A stretch of 23,597 nt of DNA from NCBI GenBank assembly GCA_910588455.1, contig CAJUPG010000025.1, positions 1 through 23,597 on the forward strand. Direction: 5' to 3'. The notes below the pieces were generated by a model, which worked only from the letters and a program-made list of their open reading frames with translations, did not search any database and had not been told where the DNA came from. How positions within the stretch are numbered: position 1 is the stretch's first letter; the number at the start of each line of letters is the position of its first letter. Below are positions 1 to 7,449 of this stretch, piece by piece. This DNA is from an uncultured Oscillospiraceae bacterium. Its GTDB lineage: Bacteria; Bacillota; Clostridia; Oscillospirales; Oscillospiraceae. The translations under genes and the position numbers were made by a program.

Positions 1-1
1 G

Positions 2-115
2 GAAACCTCTGACGCCGCATTTGCGCTGATGCCTTTCCTGCCCTGTGCAATCGCCGTATTCGTTGCTCTGCTTGCCCTGTCAGTCACACAATTTGGAAAA
101 AAGGAAATGAGGTAA
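2..115 (+). CDS. C-terminal tail of a membrane protein (partial)
   Basis: The frame opens at the window edge and ends at a TAA, giving 37 residues of a truncated protein. A hydrophobic stretch of about 20 residues (LMPFLPCAIAVFVALLALSV) is followed by a short polar, basic end (FGKKEMR). This is what the last transmembrane helix and cytoplasmic tail of a multi-pass transporter usually look like. The start and all diagnostic domains lie outside the window, so no family can be named. Directly after its stop codon the DNA becomes transposase debris on the opposite strand, so the gene borders an insertion-sequence scar. Confidence 0.5.
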   Translation, partial: ETSDAAFALMPFLPCAIAVFVALLALSVTQFGKKEMR

Positions 116-158
116 TCCTATGGAAGTCAAAAAAATCCCCCCCCCGAAGCCGCAGGAG

Positions 159-323
159 ATTGCGGCTATAGTGACCACCGCAGTACCCCTGGCGAGCCTC
201 ATTTCGCTCATACCGGGCTGCTTGAGTCGGTTTCTCCGCTTCCTGCTCCAGCAGCTCATTCAGCGTTTCTAACACGCTCCCGCGAACCAACTCCTTAAGT
301 TGACCCTTGATTGCTGCTTCATT
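159..323 (-). pseudogene. IS256/Mutator-type transposase N-terminal fragment
   Basis: Reading leftwards from 323, the translation contains IKGQLKELVRGSVLETLNEL, then ARYERNEARQGY and GHYSRN. I recognise these as the conserved N-terminal block of IS256-family (Mutator-like) transposases. Only about 55 of roughly 400 residues remain. An in-frame TAG sits at 324-326, just upstream, and the similarity stops after GHYSRN, where the family would continue with a threonine-rich loop; the DNA instead runs into a tract of nine Gs on this strand (137-145). No ribosome binding site or intact ends are visible. This is a dead relic of an insertion. Confidence 0.7.
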
Positions 324-351
324 CTACCAGAGGGCTGCAAACCTTGTCTTT

Positions 352-423
352 TTATTTGCGCAACTTATTGTAGCTTATCTCCCTTTCTAGTACCTGTATC
401 TTTGTGTATTTTCCTTTCTTCAT
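352..423 (-). pseudogene. IS3-type OrfA transposase N-terminal fragment
   Basis: The minus strand encodes a 23-residue peptide starting MKKGKYTKIQVLEREI. From memory this matches the start of the helix-turn-helix OrfA-like proteins of IS3-family elements. The match breaks after EREI and the frame stops at 352-354. Its ATG directly abuts the perfect inverted repeat at 424-471. The fragment lies immediately upstream, in the same orientation, of the IS256-type remnant, so two different insertion sequences have decayed at the same spot. The attribution rests on one short motif. Confidence 0.45.
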
Positions 424-471
424 AAAAGTCCCCCCTGTGTAGTCTTATTTTCCTACACAGGGGGGACTTTT
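424..471. repeat. Perfect 19-bp inverted repeat, bidirectional terminator-like
   Basis: The left arm, AAAAGTCCCCCCTGTGTAG (424-442), and the right arm, CTACACAGGGGGGACTTTT (453-471), are exact reverse complements around a 10-nt loop. The arms end in A4 and T4, so a transcript from either side would form a GC-rich hairpin followed by a U tract, as in a bidirectional intrinsic terminator. It separates the minus-strand DUF1846 remnant from the transposase debris and abuts the start codon of the IS3-like fragment. It may therefore instead be part of that element's end. Confidence 0.6.
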
Positions 472-486
472 GTCTACTGTCCGTTT

Positions 487-746
487 TTACTGGGGCGGTG
501 CATACTGGGGCTGGCAGGTGAACTGGAGCCCCAGCTTTTTATAGGTGCTCTCGTCCGGCAGCTCGATGGCCATGGCGGGCTTGCCAGTCTCCGGAGTTTG
601 CTGTCCGGCTCAAAGCCGGGCAGTACCCGGGAGGCGTGGTAGCCGTCAAACAGCTCGCCGCCAAACTCCATATAGAGCTTGCCACCGAATGGGCGATGGT
701 TCCTCAATGTGCCGGGACTGTAATTGTAGATGCTTTTGATTGTCAA
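487..746 (-). pseudogene. DUF1846 protein, internally deleted pseudogene
   Basis: DUF1846 proteins are about 490-500 residues long and of poorly defined function. Here a TTG start at 746, behind a GGAGGGG ribosome binding site, leads into RPFGGKLYMEFGGELFDGYH and ASRVLPGFEPDSKL, which is the conserved family N-terminus. The frame then shifts. The neighbouring frame gives ETGKPAMAIELPDE, from late in the family, joined straight to the C-terminal TYKKLGLQFTCQPQY and a stop at 487-489. More than 400 residues are missing through at least two deletions plus one frameshift. The single longer frame ending at 474 is out of phase over its second half. This is clearly a non-functional remnant, next to insertion-sequence scars that may have mediated the loss. 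Confidence 0.75.
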
Positions 747-794
747 ACCCCTCCAAAATACACGGCCGTTTTCCCTTTTTTCTCAGTGCACCCT

Positions 795-1592
795 TCAGCA
801 CCCGGTCATAAACATACGCGCCGTAATCATCTCCCGGGGGTCTTTGGCCTGAATGCGCACCGTATGGCTGTCAACCAGCTCCGCGCCTGGGTACCAGGAG
901 GCGGAGCGGGCGCTTGTATGCTCCCGGAAGCAGATCACCATCTCATAGGAGTCCTCCAGCGGAAGCGGCGGGATAGGCTGGCGCAGCGCCCGCCGCATCC
1001 CCTGCGCGATCTGCTCCACCGCTTCTTCCGGGTGGACGCACCAGACGGAAGCGCCGGTTCCCTGTTTCGTGGCTGCCGTGACAATTCCGGGACAGTATTC
1101 CTCCGCGTGGCTGCATATTCCCCTGTCTCCGGACAAAAAGACCATGGGGACGGCGTAGGCGGCGGCCCAAAGGGCATTCATCGAAAATTCGGAGGCCAGC
1201 CGGCCATTCACCTTGATCCAGTTCAGAAGCTTACAATCCATAGTATGGGCCAGGGGGCTGTCCCCGCTTCCCGCCGGGCTGTGATAGCCGATGCAGGCCG
1301 CGGCGGAAAAGCTCTCGTCCAGCCCGCCCATCATGGCGGCTGGGGAGCAGCGCCAGCCGCGAATGACCTCAACCCCCCGGGGCAGCGCCCCGATATCCAG
1401 ATTTTGGGCATCCCCGTGCCCGTCCTTGACGACCACCTCCCAGCCCAGGTCCAGGGCCGCGCGGCAGGCTGCGTCTACCTCCAGAGTCATTTGGCGGCAG
1501 GCCCGCTCATAGCCCTTTCCTCCAAACTCCGTTTCGCTCCAGGCGGTCACTCCCGCGACGCCCTCAATATCCGCGCTGAGAAACAGCTTCAA
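795..1592 (-). CDS. M55 family D-aminopeptidase (DppA-like)
   Basis: The 265-residue product is the usual size for M55 zinc D-aminopeptidases, which release N-terminal D-amino acids from short peptides. The N-terminus reads LKLFLSADIEGVAG. Counting from the chosen start, D8 and E10 fall exactly where Bacillus subtilis DppA has its metal ligands. H59 (KDGHG), H104 (GYHS) and E135 (ASEFS) fit the remaining ligands, and H116 lies in the conserved AHT. The TTG start at 1592 is chosen because LKLFLSADIEG aligns with the family start and an AGGAG lies 11 nt upstream; no ATG is available. The gene sits 23 bp downstream of the AraC-type regulator on the same strand and is probably co-transcribed with it, facing away from the importer, amidohydrolase and racemase genes. 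Confidence 0.88.
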   Translation of the reverse strand: MKLFLSADIEGVAGVTAWSETEFGGKGYERACRQMTLEVDAACRAALDLGWEVVVKDGHGDAQNLDIGALPRGVEVIRGWRCSPAAMMGGLDESFSAAACIGYHSPAGSGDSPLAHTMDCKLLNWIKVNGRLASEFSMNALWAAAYAVPMVFLSGDRGICSHAEEYCPGIVTAATKQGTGASVWCVHPEEAVEQIAQGMRRALRQPIPPLPLEDSYEMVICFREHTSARSASWYPGAELVDSHTVRIQAKDPREMITARMFMTGC

Positions 1593-1615
1593 CCTTGATA
1601 CAACTCCTCTCTGCT

Positions 1616-2494
1616 CTATAGTCCCAGCTCCAGCTGGCTTTGCCGGAATTTTTCCCGGTACTCCGTGGGGGAACAGGAGGACATACGGCAAAAATTCTTG
1701 AAAAACGTGGAAAAATCGTGGTAGCCCACCTCCTCCGCGATTTGACAGAAGGGCAGGTCCGTGTCCTGGATCAGCTGCACCGCTTTGTACATCCGTTTTT
1801 CCGTTATGTACTGCTTTGGCGTGGCGCCGGTGGCCTCCCGGAAGCAGGAAAAGAACGTTGTTTTGGTAAAGCGGCTCATTTCAATCAGCTGCTCCACCAA
1901 CAGGTCCTCGCAGTAGTGCAGGTCAATGTAGCTTTGAACCGCCGCAATCGGGTCCTGGGAATGGCGGAGCAGGACCTGTATGCCGGAGGTGTCCGGGACC
2001 TCCCGCTCCACGATTCCCAAAAACGCCATCACTGCGGCGATGCACAGATGGCAGCCGGGCGTAAAGGTTCCCGCCCGGGTGTGCTCCGGGTCGCACATCA
2101 TCACGTCCAGAAGCTTCAGCAGCCGCTCCCGGTCCTCCTCCTGCAAGGTGAGCATCAGGGTGTGCTCCAGCGCGTCTCCGGAGGCGAAAAGCTCCGAGCC
2201 GAAGGCGGCTTCCAGAATTTCCTCCGAAAAGGAGAGCGTATAGTACACGGTATTGTTGTCAAACACGAACAGGCTGTGCTCCTCTCCGGGCGGGGAAAAG
2301 AGGATGTCCCCCTGATGCTGGCGGTGCGTCTCGCCGTCGTATCGCCAGGAGATACACCCCTGCTCGATAATACTGAATTGATAGAAGGTGTGGCTATGCA
2401 TTTTGACAAAGCCGTTGAAGCCCTTGTCCTGAAAAATGTGGTAGTATCCGCCCTGCTCAAACAACTTTCTCCTTCGCTTTTCATTCAGGACCAT
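1616..2494 (-). CDS. AraC family transcriptional regulator
   Basis: The 292-residue protein has the two-part AraC layout. A cupin-like sensor half covers roughly residues 20-110 (PPGEEHSLFVF lies in the barrel). A C-terminal DNA-binding domain of about 100 residues carries two helix-turn-helix units, the second ending in the classic GYHDFSTFFKNFCRMSSCSP and TEYRE. Such proteins usually bind a small ligand and activate a neighbouring operon. An ATG at 2494 follows GGAGG at 8-nt spacing, and a good sigma-A promoter lies about 130 bp upstream. It is divergent from the ABC importer operon across a 351-bp gap that carries repeated motifs, and directly upstream of the D-aminopeptidase. It is therefore the obvious local regulator; the ligand is unknown. 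Confidence 0.9.
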   Translation of the reverse strand: MVLNEKRRRKLFEQGGYYHIFQDKGFNGFVKMHSHTFYQFSIIEQGCISWRYDGETHRQHQGDILFSPPGEEHSLFVFDNNTVYYTLSFSEEILEAAFGSELFASGDALEHTLMLTLQEEDRERLLKLLDVMMCDPEHTRAGTFTPGCHLCIAAVMAFLGIVEREVPDTSGIQVLLRHSQDPIAAVQSYIDLHYCEDLLVEQLIEMSRFTKTTFFSCFREATGATPKQYITEKRMYKAVQLIQDTDLPFCQIAEEVGYHDFSTFFKNFCRMSSCSPTEYREKFRQSQLELGL

Positions 2495-2625
2495 ATCTGT
2501 AGCCTCCTTCTCGGCGTCTGTGTAAATTGTCGGATTGCGGCGGGGCGGGCCAGCAAAATTTTGGAATTTTTGCAGTAAAAACCTGGCGTTTGCAGATTCC
2601 CTGTCCCATTTTCTATTCTATAGCT

Positions 2626-2654
2626 ATTATAACGCCTTTTCCTCTGGCAGGCAA
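2626..2654 (-). promoter_or_regulatory. Sigma-A promoter for the araC-type gene
   Basis: On the minus strand a TTGCCT (2654-2649) is followed after exactly 17 bp by a perfect TATAAT (2631-2626). Transcription would start near 2619 and run about 125 nt before the regulator's ATG. This is an inference from consensus match and spacing. Confidence 0.6.
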
Positions 2655-2670
2655 GTCCGATTTGAAAAAC

Positions 2671-2716
2671 GAACTTTTTGCAATGTACAACTTATGAAAG
2701 TTGGAACTTTTATAAT
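2671..2716 (+). promoter_or_regulatory. Candidate operator and promoter of the ABC importer operon
   Basis: A perfect TATAAT lies at 2711-2716, with no convincing -35 hexamer upstream, which is common at promoters that need an activator. Two direct copies of GAACTTTT (2671-2678 and 2704-2711) are 33 bp apart, about three helical turns, and an inverted repeat CAACTT-atga-AAGTTG occupies 2688-2703 where a -35 would be. AraC-type proteins often bind paired direct repeats next to or over the -35, so this is the likely site of action of the divergent regulator. The leader to the first ATG is about 120 nt. Confidence 0.4.
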
Positions 2717-2845
2717 TGCAGAATGAGAAAAACGAATGTATCCTAAAGAAAAAAGTGAATGCTCCCTGCCAACGGCGGATGGCCCCTGAATCTCTGCCGG
2801 AGCAATCCGGTTTGAAGATAATTTTAAAAACGGGAGGAACAAAGA

Positions 2846-4021
2846 ATGAAACTGAAAAAGCGGATGGCTGTGCTGCTTGCCGGAGTGATGCTCCTGACGA
2901 TGCTGGGCGCCTGCGGGAAGAAGGACAGCGAGACAGTGACAATCGGCTATATCGGCGATTTGTCCGGCCCCGACGCCTACGTGGGCGTGCCGCCCCAGTT
3001 GATGCTGGAGGACTACATCGCCCAGCTGAACGCCAACGGCGGCCTGCTGGGCAAGCAGGTAAAGCTGGTGGCCTATGATATGGCCGCCGACAACGCCACC
3101 GAGTCCGTCAACATTACCAACCGCATGATTAACGAGGATCATGTCATCGCCATCATCGGTCCCTCCAGCAGCTCCGCCGGTATGGCCATGGCGCCGCTGT
3201 GCGACGCGGCCAAGGTTCCCTTCATTGCCACCTCCGCCACCAATGAGAAGGTAACTGTGGGCGAGGACGGAAACCTGCACCCTTACGCCTTCCGAGTGTG
3301 CTTTATCGACCCCTACCAGGGCAAGGCGGCTGCCGACTACGCCTTCACCCAGATGGGTATCACCAGCGTGGGCATGGTCGAGGAACTGGGCTCCACCTAC
3401 TCCCAGAACATCTGCGACTACTTCCAGAATGAGTTTGAGTCCCTGGGCGGCACCGTTGTAAGCCGCATCGGCGTACAGCACGACGATGTGGAGTTCCGCG
3501 CCCAGCTGACCGCCATGGGCAACAGCGGCGTCCAGGCCATCTTCGCCCCCTTCGGCACCTACCGCATCCCCTCCTATCTGGCCAACCAGGCCAACGATTT
3601 GGGCCTGGAATTCCAGTTTATTTTCTCTGACTCCGTTTACGACGACACCCTGCTGGAGGTAGCCGGCGCCAATCTGGAGGGCGCGGTGCTGACCAACGGC
3701 ATCTATGCGGACAACCCGGTATACGACGAGTATAAGGCGGAGTTCACCTCTAAGCACAGCGAATGGGAAGCAAATATGTACGTGTTCTACGCCTATGACG
3801 CCATCGAGCTGCTGAAGTGGGCCGTGGAGGACGCCAACAGCCTGAATCCGGAGGATATCCAGGCATCTCTGTGTACCGCCACGGATTTGAAGCTTTACAC
3901 CGACGAGCACTTCACGGTGGACCCCGTAACGCACAATCCCCTGAATAAGATGGTAGCCATCATCGGCATTAACGACAGCAAATTCCATCTGGTGGACAGC
4001 TTCTATCCGGACGCTGACTGA
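2846..4021 (+). CDS. ABC transporter substrate-binding lipoprotein (LivJ-like, type 1 fold)
   Basis: The 391-residue protein begins with a lipoprotein signal peptide: basic MKLKKR, a hydrophobic core, and a lipobox LGAC with Cys23 as the lipid-modified residue. The mature part starts TVTIGYIGDLSGPDAYVG and continues with LNANGGLLGKQVKLVAYD and IIGPSSSSAGMAMAPLCDAA. These are typical of leucine/isoleucine/valine-type periplasmic binding proteins, a family that also binds peptides, amides, urea and aromatic acids. It would present the substrate on the outer face of the membrane to the permeases encoded next. GGGAGG precedes the ATG. It is the first gene of the operon, and a strong hairpin separates it from the permease gene. 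The true ligand cannot be read from sequence; a D-amino-acid-containing compound is suggested only by the neighbours. Confidence 0.9.
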   Translation: MKLKKRMAVLLAGVMLLTMLGACGKKDSETVTIGYIGDLSGPDAYVGVPPQLMLEDYIAQLNANGGLLGKQVKLVAYDMAADNATESVNITNRMINEDHVIAIIGPSSSSAGMAMAPLCDAAKVPFIATSATNEKVTVGEDGNLHPYAFRVCFIDPYQGKAAADYAFTQMGITSVGMVEELGSTYSQNICDYFQNEFESLGGTVVSRIGVQHDDVEFRAQLTAMGNSGVQAIFAPFGTYRIPSYLANQANDLGLEFQFIFSDSVYDDTLLEVAGANLEGAVLTNGIYADNPVYDEYKAEFTSKHSEWEANMYVFYAYDAIELLKWAVEDANSLNPEDIQASLCTATDLKLYTDEHFTVDPVTHNPLNKMVAIIGINDSKFHLVDSFYPDAD

Positions 4022-4050
4022 CGCTGGCGCGGCCTTCTCGTAAAAAACCT

Positions 4051-4087
4051 TGCGCAATGGACCTGCGCAAAGCAGGTCCATTGCGCA
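4051..4087 (+). other. Intercistronic 16-bp perfect stem-loop
   Basis: TGCGCAATGGACCTGC (4051-4066) and its exact reverse complement (4072-4087) flank a 5-nt loop, between the binding-protein stop and the first permease start. There is no U tract after it (CTATGATAGG follows), so it is not a standard intrinsic terminator. In binding-protein operons such hairpins often stabilise the upstream message or cause partial termination, which keeps the binding protein in excess of the membrane parts. That role is inferred here. Confidence 0.7.
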
Positions 4088-4106
4088 CTATGATAGGGGA
4101 AAGAAT

Positions 4107-4982
4107 ATGGCAACATTTTTTCAGCAATTTATCACCAGCTTGTCTGTAGGGGGCCTGTACGCGCTGCTGGCGGTTGGATACGCGCTGATCTACAGCGTGT
4201 TTGACTTCACCAATTTTGCCTTTGGCGCCGTGATGATGGTTTCCGCCTTTGCCGGCTATTTTGCCACGGAATTTGGCGTGGGCACACTCCCGGCCATGCT
4301 GGCGGCCATCGCCGCCGGCGTGCTGCTGTCGGTTGTGGTGGAGCTCACCGCCTACCGGCCCATGCGTAAAAAGAACGCCAGCCGCCTGTTTCTGATGATT
4401 TCCGCAATGGGCGTCAATATTTTTGTTACCAATCTGTTTTTGTGCCTGTTTGGGGCGAACCTGCGCACCCTGCCCACCGGCCTGTCGTCCAACACGATCC
4501 CCCTGGGCAGCGTACAGGTGGGCGCGATTGACCTGGTCGCCCTGATCGTATCGCTGACCGCCCTTTTGATCCTCTGGGGGTTTCTCTACAAAAGCCGCCC
4601 CGGGATTACCGTAAGGGCCAGCGCCATCGATATGAATACCGCCGGGCTGATGGGAATCAACGTAAACCGGGTCTCCCTGATCGTATTTGTCATTTCCGGC
4701 ATTACGGCGGCCATCGCCGGAATGTTCTTCGGGATGAAGTATACCGTTTATCCCGCCATGGGCACGATCTCCAACAAAGCCTTTATCGCCAGCGTGATCG
4801 GCGGCCTGGGCAGTCTGCCCGGAGCCGTGCTGGGAGGATTTATCCTCGGAGTTCTGGAGACCCTGGTCTCCGGCTATATCTCGGCGACCTACCGCGATTT
4901 CTTCTCCTTCCTGGTGATGATCCTTGTGCTGATGTTCATGCCCAACGGCCTGATGGGGATCGGCAATCAGGATAAGCTGTAA
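4107..4982 (+). CDS. livH: Branched-chain-type ABC transporter permease (LivH family)
   Basis: This is a 291-residue multi-pass membrane protein. It opens with QQFITSLSVGGLYALLAVGY and ALIYSVFDFTNFAFGAVMM, the characteristic start of LivH permeases. The cytoplasmic coupling region includes ASAIDMNTAGLMGINVNRV, and a late GGLGSLPGAVLGGFILGVLE matches the family. It would form half of the transport channel in the cytoplasmic membrane with the LivM-type partner. The start at 4107 is preferred over an upstream in-frame ATG (4050) because the earlier one lies just ahead of the hairpin and adds 19 residues without family character, whereas AGGGGAAAG precedes 4107. The next gene begins 11 bp after its stop. 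Confidence 0.9.
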   Translation: MATFFQQFITSLSVGGLYALLAVGYALIYSVFDFTNFAFGAVMMVSAFAGYFATEFGVGTLPAMLAAIAAGVLLSVVVELTAYRPMRKKNASRLFLMISAMGVNIFVTNLFLCLFGANLRTLPTGLSSNTIPLGSVQVGAIDLVALIVSLTALLILWGFLYKSRPGITVRASAIDMNTAGLMGINVNRVSLIVFVISGITAAIAGMFFGMKYTVYPAMGTISNKAFIASVIGGLGSLPGAVLGGFILGVLETLVSGYISATYRDFFSFLVMILVLMFMPNGLMGIGNQDKL

Positions 4983-4993
4983 AGGAGGCTTAT

Positions 4994-5926
4994 ATGTATC
5001 TGATATCTGTCACGATCACCATCTGCACCAATATTATCTCCGTGGTCGGCCTGGCCCTGCTCACCGGCTACACGGGAATGTTCTCCCTGGGGCACGCAGG
5101 CTTTATGTGCATCGGCGCCTACACCTCCGTGCTGGTCAACCGCTATTTCGGCGTTCCCTATGTGCTGGCCCTGCTACTGGGCGGCTGCGCCGCGATGCTC
5201 ATCAGCGTTGTGCTGGGCTATCCCACCCTGCGCAATAAGCTGCGGGGGGACTATTTCGCCATTTGTATGCTGGGCTTTGGAACCATCGTGCGCCTGCTGC
5301 TCAACAACATGAACAATCCGGTGTTCAACGGCGCGTTCGGCATCTCCGGCATCCCCAAGCTGACCTCCTTGTGGTCGGCCCTGTTGATTACGGCGGCGCT
5401 GGTCTATTTTATGTGGAATTTCGTCCACTCCCAATATGGGAAGAACTGCGTGGCGATTCAGCAGCAGGAGGTGGCCGCCGAGATGATGGGCGTTCACATT
5501 GTCAAAACCAAGCTGCTCTCGCTGATGATCTCCGCCTTCTACTGCGGCGTTGCGGGCGGACTGCTGGCCTTCTGGACGCAGTACATCGCCCCGGCCTCCT
5601 TCTCCGACACCAAATCCAACGACTTTTTAGCCACCCTGGTCACCGGCGGCACCAACAGCATCTCCGGCCCCCTGCTTGCCGCCGCGCTGCTGACCGTCAT
5701 GCTGGAATACCTGCGCTTTCTGGTCAACTGGCGCCTGGTCCTCTACGGTTTGTTGTATGTGCTGATTATGCGTCTGCGCCCGGAGGGAATCATGGGCTAT
5801 CGGGAGTTCTCCCTGCGGGGGACCGCCCGGTTCATCCGGCATCTGCCCACCCATATCAAAAACCTGCCCGCCAGCAGCAAGGCGTATCTGGCAAAACGGC
5901 GTACCGGGAGGAGGGACAAGCCATGA
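4994..5926 (+). CDS. livM: Branched-chain-type ABC transporter permease (LivM family)
   Basis: The 310-residue membrane protein shows the LivM signature LLTGYTGMFSLGHAGFMCIG near the N-terminus and YFAICMLGFGTIVRLLLNN in the middle. Its coupling segment is IQQQEVAAEMMGVHIVKTK, and GGTNSISGPLLAAALL lies late, as in the family. It would pair with the LivH-type protein to form the channel. AGGAGG precedes the ATG by 6 nt. The C-terminal tail of about 30 residues is strongly basic (AKRRTGRRDKP). Its TGA overlaps the ATG of the following ATPase gene (ATGA), implying translational coupling. Confidence 0.9.
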   Translation: MYLISVTITICTNIISVVGLALLTGYTGMFSLGHAGFMCIGAYTSVLVNRYFGVPYVLALLLGGCAAMLISVVLGYPTLRNKLRGDYFAICMLGFGTIVRLLLNNMNNPVFNGAFGISGIPKLTSLWSALLITAALVYFMWNFVHSQYGKNCVAIQQQEVAAEMMGVHIVKTKLLSLMISAFYCGVAGGLLAFWTQYIAPASFSDTKSNDFLATLVTGGTNSISGPLLAAALLTVMLEYLRFLVNWRLVLYGLLYVLIMRLRPEGIMGYREFSLRGTARFIRHLPTHIKNLPASSKAYLAKRRTGRRDKP

Positions 5927-6708
5927 AGGAACGCAAGCAAGTGCTGAAGGTTCAGGACCTGGTCATACGCTTTGGCGGCCTGTGTGCCATCGACCATGTC
6001 AGCATCCATGTGGACGAGGGCGACTTTGTGGGGCTGATCGGCCCCAACGGCGCCGGAAAAACCACCTTTTTCAACTCCATCACCGGCAACCTGGTGCCCT
6101 CCGACGGAAAAATCACGTTTTTGGAGAAAAGCCTGATTAAAAAGGACCCTGCGCAGATCTCCCATATGGGTATCAGCCGCACCTTTCAAAATATCCGCAT
6201 TTTCCCCAAAATGTCGGTGCTGGAAAATGTCAGCATCCCGCTGCACAGCCAGCCCACCTATAATGTCTTTTCCGCCATACTGGGCCTGCCCTCCGCAAAA
6301 AGGGAGGACGTCCGGGTGCGGGAGGAGGCGATGGAGTATCTCCACTGTCTGGGCATCGACGAATACAAGGACTATCAGGCCAGCACGCTGCCCTACGGGC
6401 TCCAGCGCCGGCTGGAAATTGCCCGGGCGCTGGCGGCCCATCCCAAGCTTCTGCTTCTGGACGAGCCGGCCGCCGGCATGAACAATGACGAATGCGCGGA
6501 GCTGGTTACCCTGCTCAAGTTTATTCAAAGCCGCTATCAGCTTACGGTAGTTTTGATCGAGCATCATATGGACGTGGTTTTGAACCTGTGCAACCGCATT
6601 TATGTGCTCAACCTGGGCAAGCTTCTGGCGGAGGGGTCGTCCCAGGAGATTCAATCCAATCCCGAGGTTATTCGGGCCTATCTGGGGGAACGGAGGAAAA
6701 AATCATGA
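5923..6708 (+). CDS. livG: ABC transporter ATP-binding protein (LivG family)
   Basis: The 261-residue ATPase has a Walker A motif GPNGAGKTT at about residues 40-48, a Q-loop region SRTFQNIRIFPKMSVLENV, the signature YGLQRRLEIARAL, Walker B LLLLDEPAAGM and the switch histidine in LIEHHMD. The phrase SRTFQNIR and the loop before the signature are typical of LivG rather than LivF. The signature reads LPYGLQRR where LSYGQQRR is usual, a mild deviation. The protein would sit on the cytoplasmic face of the permeases and power import together with the LivF-type ATPase. The start at 5923 overlaps the preceding stop by 4 bp, and GGGAGGAGGG lies upstream. Confidence 0.92.
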   Translation: MKERKQVLKVQDLVIRFGGLCAIDHVSIHVDEGDFVGLIGPNGAGKTTFFNSITGNLVPSDGKITFLEKSLIKKDPAQISHMGISRTFQNIRIFPKMSVLENVSIPLHSQPTYNVFSAILGLPSAKREDVRVREEAMEYLHCLGIDEYKDYQASTLPYGLQRRLEIARALAAHPKLLLLDEPAAGMNNDECAELVTLLKFIQSRYQLTVVLIEHHMDVVLNLCNRIYVLNLGKLLAEGSSQEIQSNPEVIRAYLGERRKKS

Positions 6709-7427
6709 GCATACTGCTGGAAGTGAAGGATCTCCATTCCTATTACGGCGGAATCTGCGCCCTGGACGGGGTTTCCCTGCACATCAATCAGGGGGAGATC
6801 ACCTCCATCATCGGCTCCAACGGCGCGGGCAAATCCACCCTGATGCGGACCATTGCCGGAGATAAGGCCATCAATTCCGGAGAAATTCTTCTGGAGGGCG
6901 AGGCCCTGCCCGTCAATGTTCACCAGGTGGCCGCCAAGGGCATCTCCCTGGTGCCGGAGGGCCGGCGCATTTTCCCCGCCCTTACTGTGCGGGAGAACCT
7001 GATTTTGGGCACCTGCGCCAACAGCAACTACAAAAAGGCCATGCAGGAGACCTATGAAGAGGTTTTGACCCTGTTCCCCATTTTGAAAAAGCGCCTTCAC
7101 CAGTCCGGCGGTACGCTGTCCGGCGGCGAGCAGCAGATGCTGGCCATCGGACGCGCCCTGATGGCCCATCCCAAGCTGTTGTGCCTGGACGAGCCCTCCC
7201 TGGGGCTGGCGCCCATCATCATTGACGAGGTATTTGATAAAATTCAGCAGCTGAACCGCGACACGGGCCTGACCGTGCTGCTGGTGGAGCAAAATGCATA
7301 TCTGGCTCTGGATGTGGCCCACCACGCCTATGTCCTGAATACGGGACACATTACGCTGGAGGGGACCGGTGCGGAGCTGGCGGATAACGAGAGCGTTCAG
7401 GATGAATACCTGGGCATCCGCCGCTGA
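6705..7427 (+). CDS. livF: ABC transporter ATP-binding protein (LivF family)
   Basis: This 240-residue ATPase has Walker A GSNGAGKST (about residues 37-45), signature LSGGEQQMLAIGRALM, Walker B LLCLDEPSLGLAP and the switch LLVEQNAYLAL. EGRRIFPALTVRENL is a hallmark of LivF. It is the second motor subunit of the importer and overlaps the livG-type stop by 4 bp (ATGA). The upstream GGAGG lies inside the end of the previous gene. It ends 22 bp before the amidohydrolase gene, so transport and catabolic genes appear to share one transcript. Confidence 0.92.
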   Translation: MSILLEVKDLHSYYGGICALDGVSLHINQGEITSIIGSNGAGKSTLMRTIAGDKAINSGEILLEGEALPVNVHQVAAKGISLVPEGRRIFPALTVRENLILGTCANSNYKKAMQETYEEVLTLFPILKKRLHQSGGTLSGGEQQMLAIGRALMAHPKLLCLDEPSLGLAPIIIDEVFDKIQQLNRDTGLTVLLVEQNAYLALDVAHHAYVLNTGHITLEGTGAELADNESVQDEYLGIRR

Positions 7428-7449
7428 TAGGAAGGAGGTACTTTATCAT

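Noticed and set aside
120..272. Plus-strand 50-residue hydrophobic ORF starting MEVKKIPPPKPQ
   Set aside because: It is antisense to the IS256-type transposase fragment, whose family match is clear, and has no ribosome binding site.
636..1598. Plus-strand 320-residue ORF
   Set aside because: Shadow of the M55 D-aminopeptidase, whose metal-binding motifs read on the minus strand.
1640..2578. Plus-strand 312-residue ORF
   Set aside because: Antisense to the AraC-type regulator; no recognisable domain and no suitable start.
2717..2845. Riboswitch in the leader of the importer operon
   Set aside because: No known riboswitch motif or terminator/antiterminator pair could be recognised in this stretch.
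2627..4081. Minus-strand 484-residue ORF
   Set aside because: Covers the substrate-binding protein gene in antisense; its composition (Gly/Val/His-rich) is that of a GC-rich shadow frame.
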